From NCBI GenBank assembly GCA_020853655.1, contig JADYYL010000483.1:1-5873 (forward strand): a DNA stretch of 5,873 nucleotides. The letters run 5' to 3'. Positions 4,247-5,873 of the stretch are shown in pieces. Position 1 is the first letter of the stretch; each line of letters starts with the position of its first letter. The position numbers and the translations under genes were made by a program. Source of the stretch: Deltaproteobacteria bacterium. GTDB taxonomy: Bacteria > Bdellovibrionota_C > UBA2361 > SZUA-149 > JADYYL01. The notes under the pieces were generated by a model. That model saw nothing but the letters and a program-made list of their open reading frames with translations, did no database searches and had not been told where the DNA came from.

Positions 4247-5873
4247 TCAATGAGCCGTATTCGCGCGCCTCGTCAGACGCCGCCGAGGCGGCTGTTTGCG
4301 CATGGGAGGGATCCCGAGTCGCTCATCAAGAGCCTCTTCGCTCAGCGCTACGACAAACGGATGCTCGGCGGTCGATGAAAAAACAGAAATGATTTCATGC
4401 TGCCTTTCGAAGAGAAACTTTTGGAGCGGAGATTGTGCGAGCAGAAACGCAGGGGTCGTTCTTGTCGTGAAGAGATCATTAGCGAAGAGCGGAAGCATGA
4501 ACGGGTTAAAGCTCATGGAGACACGAACCCGTGTGAACGGGGAGAGATTCGTCACCGTGAACTCGTGGATGTATCCACTGGCAAGCTTGTCATTCGCTTC
4601 GCCTACCGGGAGCTCCACTCCGTCGGAGAAGAGGACTCGGGTCCGAGATGTTTCGGGACCGTCGATGAGCACTCGCCGAGCAGCGAAGGGGAGCTCCAAT
4701 GCGCGGGAGAATGACGCGCTGGTCTGCACCCATTCGAGCATCGCGACACCGGACGGATTCCCAGTAGCGGACTCCCACACCTCAAGTGAGTGACGCCTTC
4801 CTCCTCGGGGATCGAGGAGGAGTCGATCCCCAGGTTGGAGGGGGAACACGAGATAGTCACCCTTGAACTCGATCGTCGACGGATAGAGGACATACATCCC
4901 TCGCGTGAGAATGTTCGCGAGCCATCCATAGAGCGTTCCATCACGGCGATGTGCGTCGCGCTTCGAATAGTACGACTCGACCTTCTCCAGATTTTGACTC
5001 CGGTGATACGCGGCCATGCTCAGCTGAGCGTCGACTTCGTTGATTGTCTGATCGCCAGGACAGAAATCGAGACGAAGGCGGTCGTATCCACTCAAGATCG
5101 CACAACGTGAGTCGCCGTGACGAACGAGGAGCAGCACGTGCCCCCACCAGTCGTTGGCCGCTCCGAAACGGTATGCCTCTATCCCTAGGAAATTCAGCGT
5201 TGTGCGGAGGAGTTCGGCCATCGAACCACAGTGGAAGCGCCCGTCTCCGATCATCTCTTCCACCTTACGGAACGGCGAGATGGAATCCTCGCGCAGAATC
5301 GCCGCGAAGAAATCAAGCAATGCATCGAAGAGCCTCGTTTGCTCCCCCTCGAGCCGCGCGGTCGCTGGATTGATTCCGTAGACCTCTGTGAACGTCTGCA
5401 GCATCGGTGTGATGCCAAAGAGGTTCATGCCATTCGCCCCAACCCCGACGCGGAGAGGCTGCGCGCCACGATGGTTCAGCTCCACCCCGGAGAGTGAACC
5501 CCGCGGAAAGGGGGTATCGAGACGGTTGAAGGCGGAGAGCGGCTGCGGGTTGATGGACGTGATGGGGGGAGTTAGCTGTTCGAGAGCACATCGCTTGAGC
5601 ACGAAGCGCCGGGGTTGGTTCACCCCTTCAGTGCTGTCGAGCGGATTGAAGTAAACGAAGGTTTGGACACCCTCTTGTCTGAAAAAATAGTACCCAGGGC
5701 CAGCGTTTTCGATGCTTCGTTCGGGCGAGAAACGAGTGATGATCGGATCGACTGAGAGCGACCGCCCGTTGTCTTCAAGGATGACGAGATTCTGGAAACT
5801 GAGTGGCTCGGAAAGGCGAATGTCGATCGAGGCCGGAACTGGGGCTCGGTAGGTTTCCTTCTCAAACCGCTCG
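4247..5873 (-). CDS. Transglutaminase-like domain protein, 5' end beyond the window
   Basis: The minus-strand frame is open from the right edge to TGA 4249-4247, so 541 residues are visible and the start is outside. Residues 1-100 look like a beta-sandwich: LSFQNLVILEDNGRSL, then GPGYYFFRQEG and FVYFNPLDSTEG, the last resembling the lRlDP-type motif seen in accessory domains of glycan-synthesis proteins. At about 175-270 lies a papain-like transglutaminase core: GRFHCGSMAELLRTTLNFLG with Cys215, WWGHVLLLV with His245, and Asp264 (SGYD) or Asp269 as the third residue. The Cys-His spacing of 30 and His-Asp spacing of 19 fit a Cys-His-Asp triad. The C-terminal part (about 320-460) is again strand-rich, and the tail is Arg-rich (RKQPPRRRLTRR). 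It may cleave or link peptide or amide bonds, possibly in a surface-polysaccharide locus. A GTG at 5623 lies inside the frame and is not the likely start. Confidence 0.8.
   Translation of the reverse strand, partial: ERFEKETYRAPVPASIDIRLSEPLSFQNLVILEDNGRSLSVDPIITRFSPERSIENAGPGYYFFRQEGVQTFVYFNPLDSTEGVNQPRRFVLKRCALEQLTPPITSINPQPLSAFNRLDTPFPRGSLSGVELNHRGAQPLRVGVGANGMNLFGITPMLQTFTEVYGINPATARLEGEQTRLFDALLDFFAAILREDSISPFRKVEEMIGDGRFHCGSMAELLRTTLNFLGIEAYRFGAANDWWGHVLLLVRHGDSRCAILSGYDRLRLDFCPGDQTINEVDAQLSMAAYHRSQNLEKVESYYSKRDAHRRDGTLYGWLANILTRGMYVLYPSTIEFKGDYLVFPLQPGDRLLLDPRGGRRHSLEVWESATGNPSGVAMLEWVQTSASFSRALELPFAARRVLIDGPETSRTRVLFSDGVELPVGEANDKLASGYIHEFTVTNLSPFTRVRVSMSFNPFMLPLFANDLFTTRTTPAFLLAQSPLQKFLFERQHEIISVFSSTAEHPFVVALSEEALDERLGIPPMRKQPPRRRLTRRANTAH

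Noticed and set aside
5620..5865. An 81-codon minus-strand frame ending in a GTGA overlap with GTG 5623
   Set aside because: The overlap looks like translational coupling, but the true coding frame continues from the transglutaminase-like gene through this stretch; the 81-codon product is Ser/Arg/Lys-rich and shadow-like.
1..5873. CRISPR arrays, tRNA or rRNA genes, insertion sequences
   Set aside because: No regularly spaced repeats, no cloverleaf-like or rRNA-like stretches and no transposase or terminal repeats were seen on either strand.

Overview
The window is a gene-dense stretch of moderately GC-rich bacterial DNA (high fifties % by eye). It holds five protein genes, spaced by Shine-Dalgarno-like sites and short intergenic gaps. 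No rRNA, tRNA, CRISPR array, transposase or integrase was seen. The sequence alone does not fix the taxon. Codon bias toward G/C at third positions and the gene families present would suit a Gram-negative-type environmental bacterium such as Myxococcota, Acidobacteria or Gemmatimonadota, but this is a guess.

Layout. Positions 1-83 are non-coding, with two small inverted repeats. Positions 84-1436 (minus) encode an HD-domain phosphohydrolase of the SAMHD1/dNTPase-like group (COG1078 type). Its ATG at 1436 is fixed by a GGAG site and a good sigma70-type promoter at 1473-1501. Positions 1437-1589 hold that promoter plus two strong hairpins. Positions 1590-2222 (minus) encode a 210-aa protein that I do not recognise. 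An 88-bp divergent intergenic region (2223-2310) follows. Positions 2311-2946 (plus) encode a 211-aa unrecognised protein that appears to be built from two copies of the same domain. Only six bases later, in the same frame, a membrane-bound acyltransferase of the OafA/acyltransferase-3 family runs 2953-4182 (plus). A 64-bp convergent gap with a small GC hairpin separates it from the last gene. That gene (4247-5873, minus) is a transglutaminase-like protein whose reading frame stays open through the right edge of the window, so its start lies outside.

How the genes may work together. The acyltransferase and the transglutaminase-like protein are both kinds of gene found in surface-polysaccharide loci, and the right half may belong to such a locus. 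The left half is different in character: a probable nucleotide hydrolase with its own promoter, preceded on the same strand by an unknown small gene, and a divergent unknown gene. HD dNTPases act in nucleotide metabolism and, in some bacteria, in nucleotide-depletion phage defence. The second role here is speculation, with no direct sequence proof. The most unusual features are the altered nucleotide-binding motif of the HD protein, the tandem-domain protein, and the two unknown genes facing each other across a short divergent promoter region.
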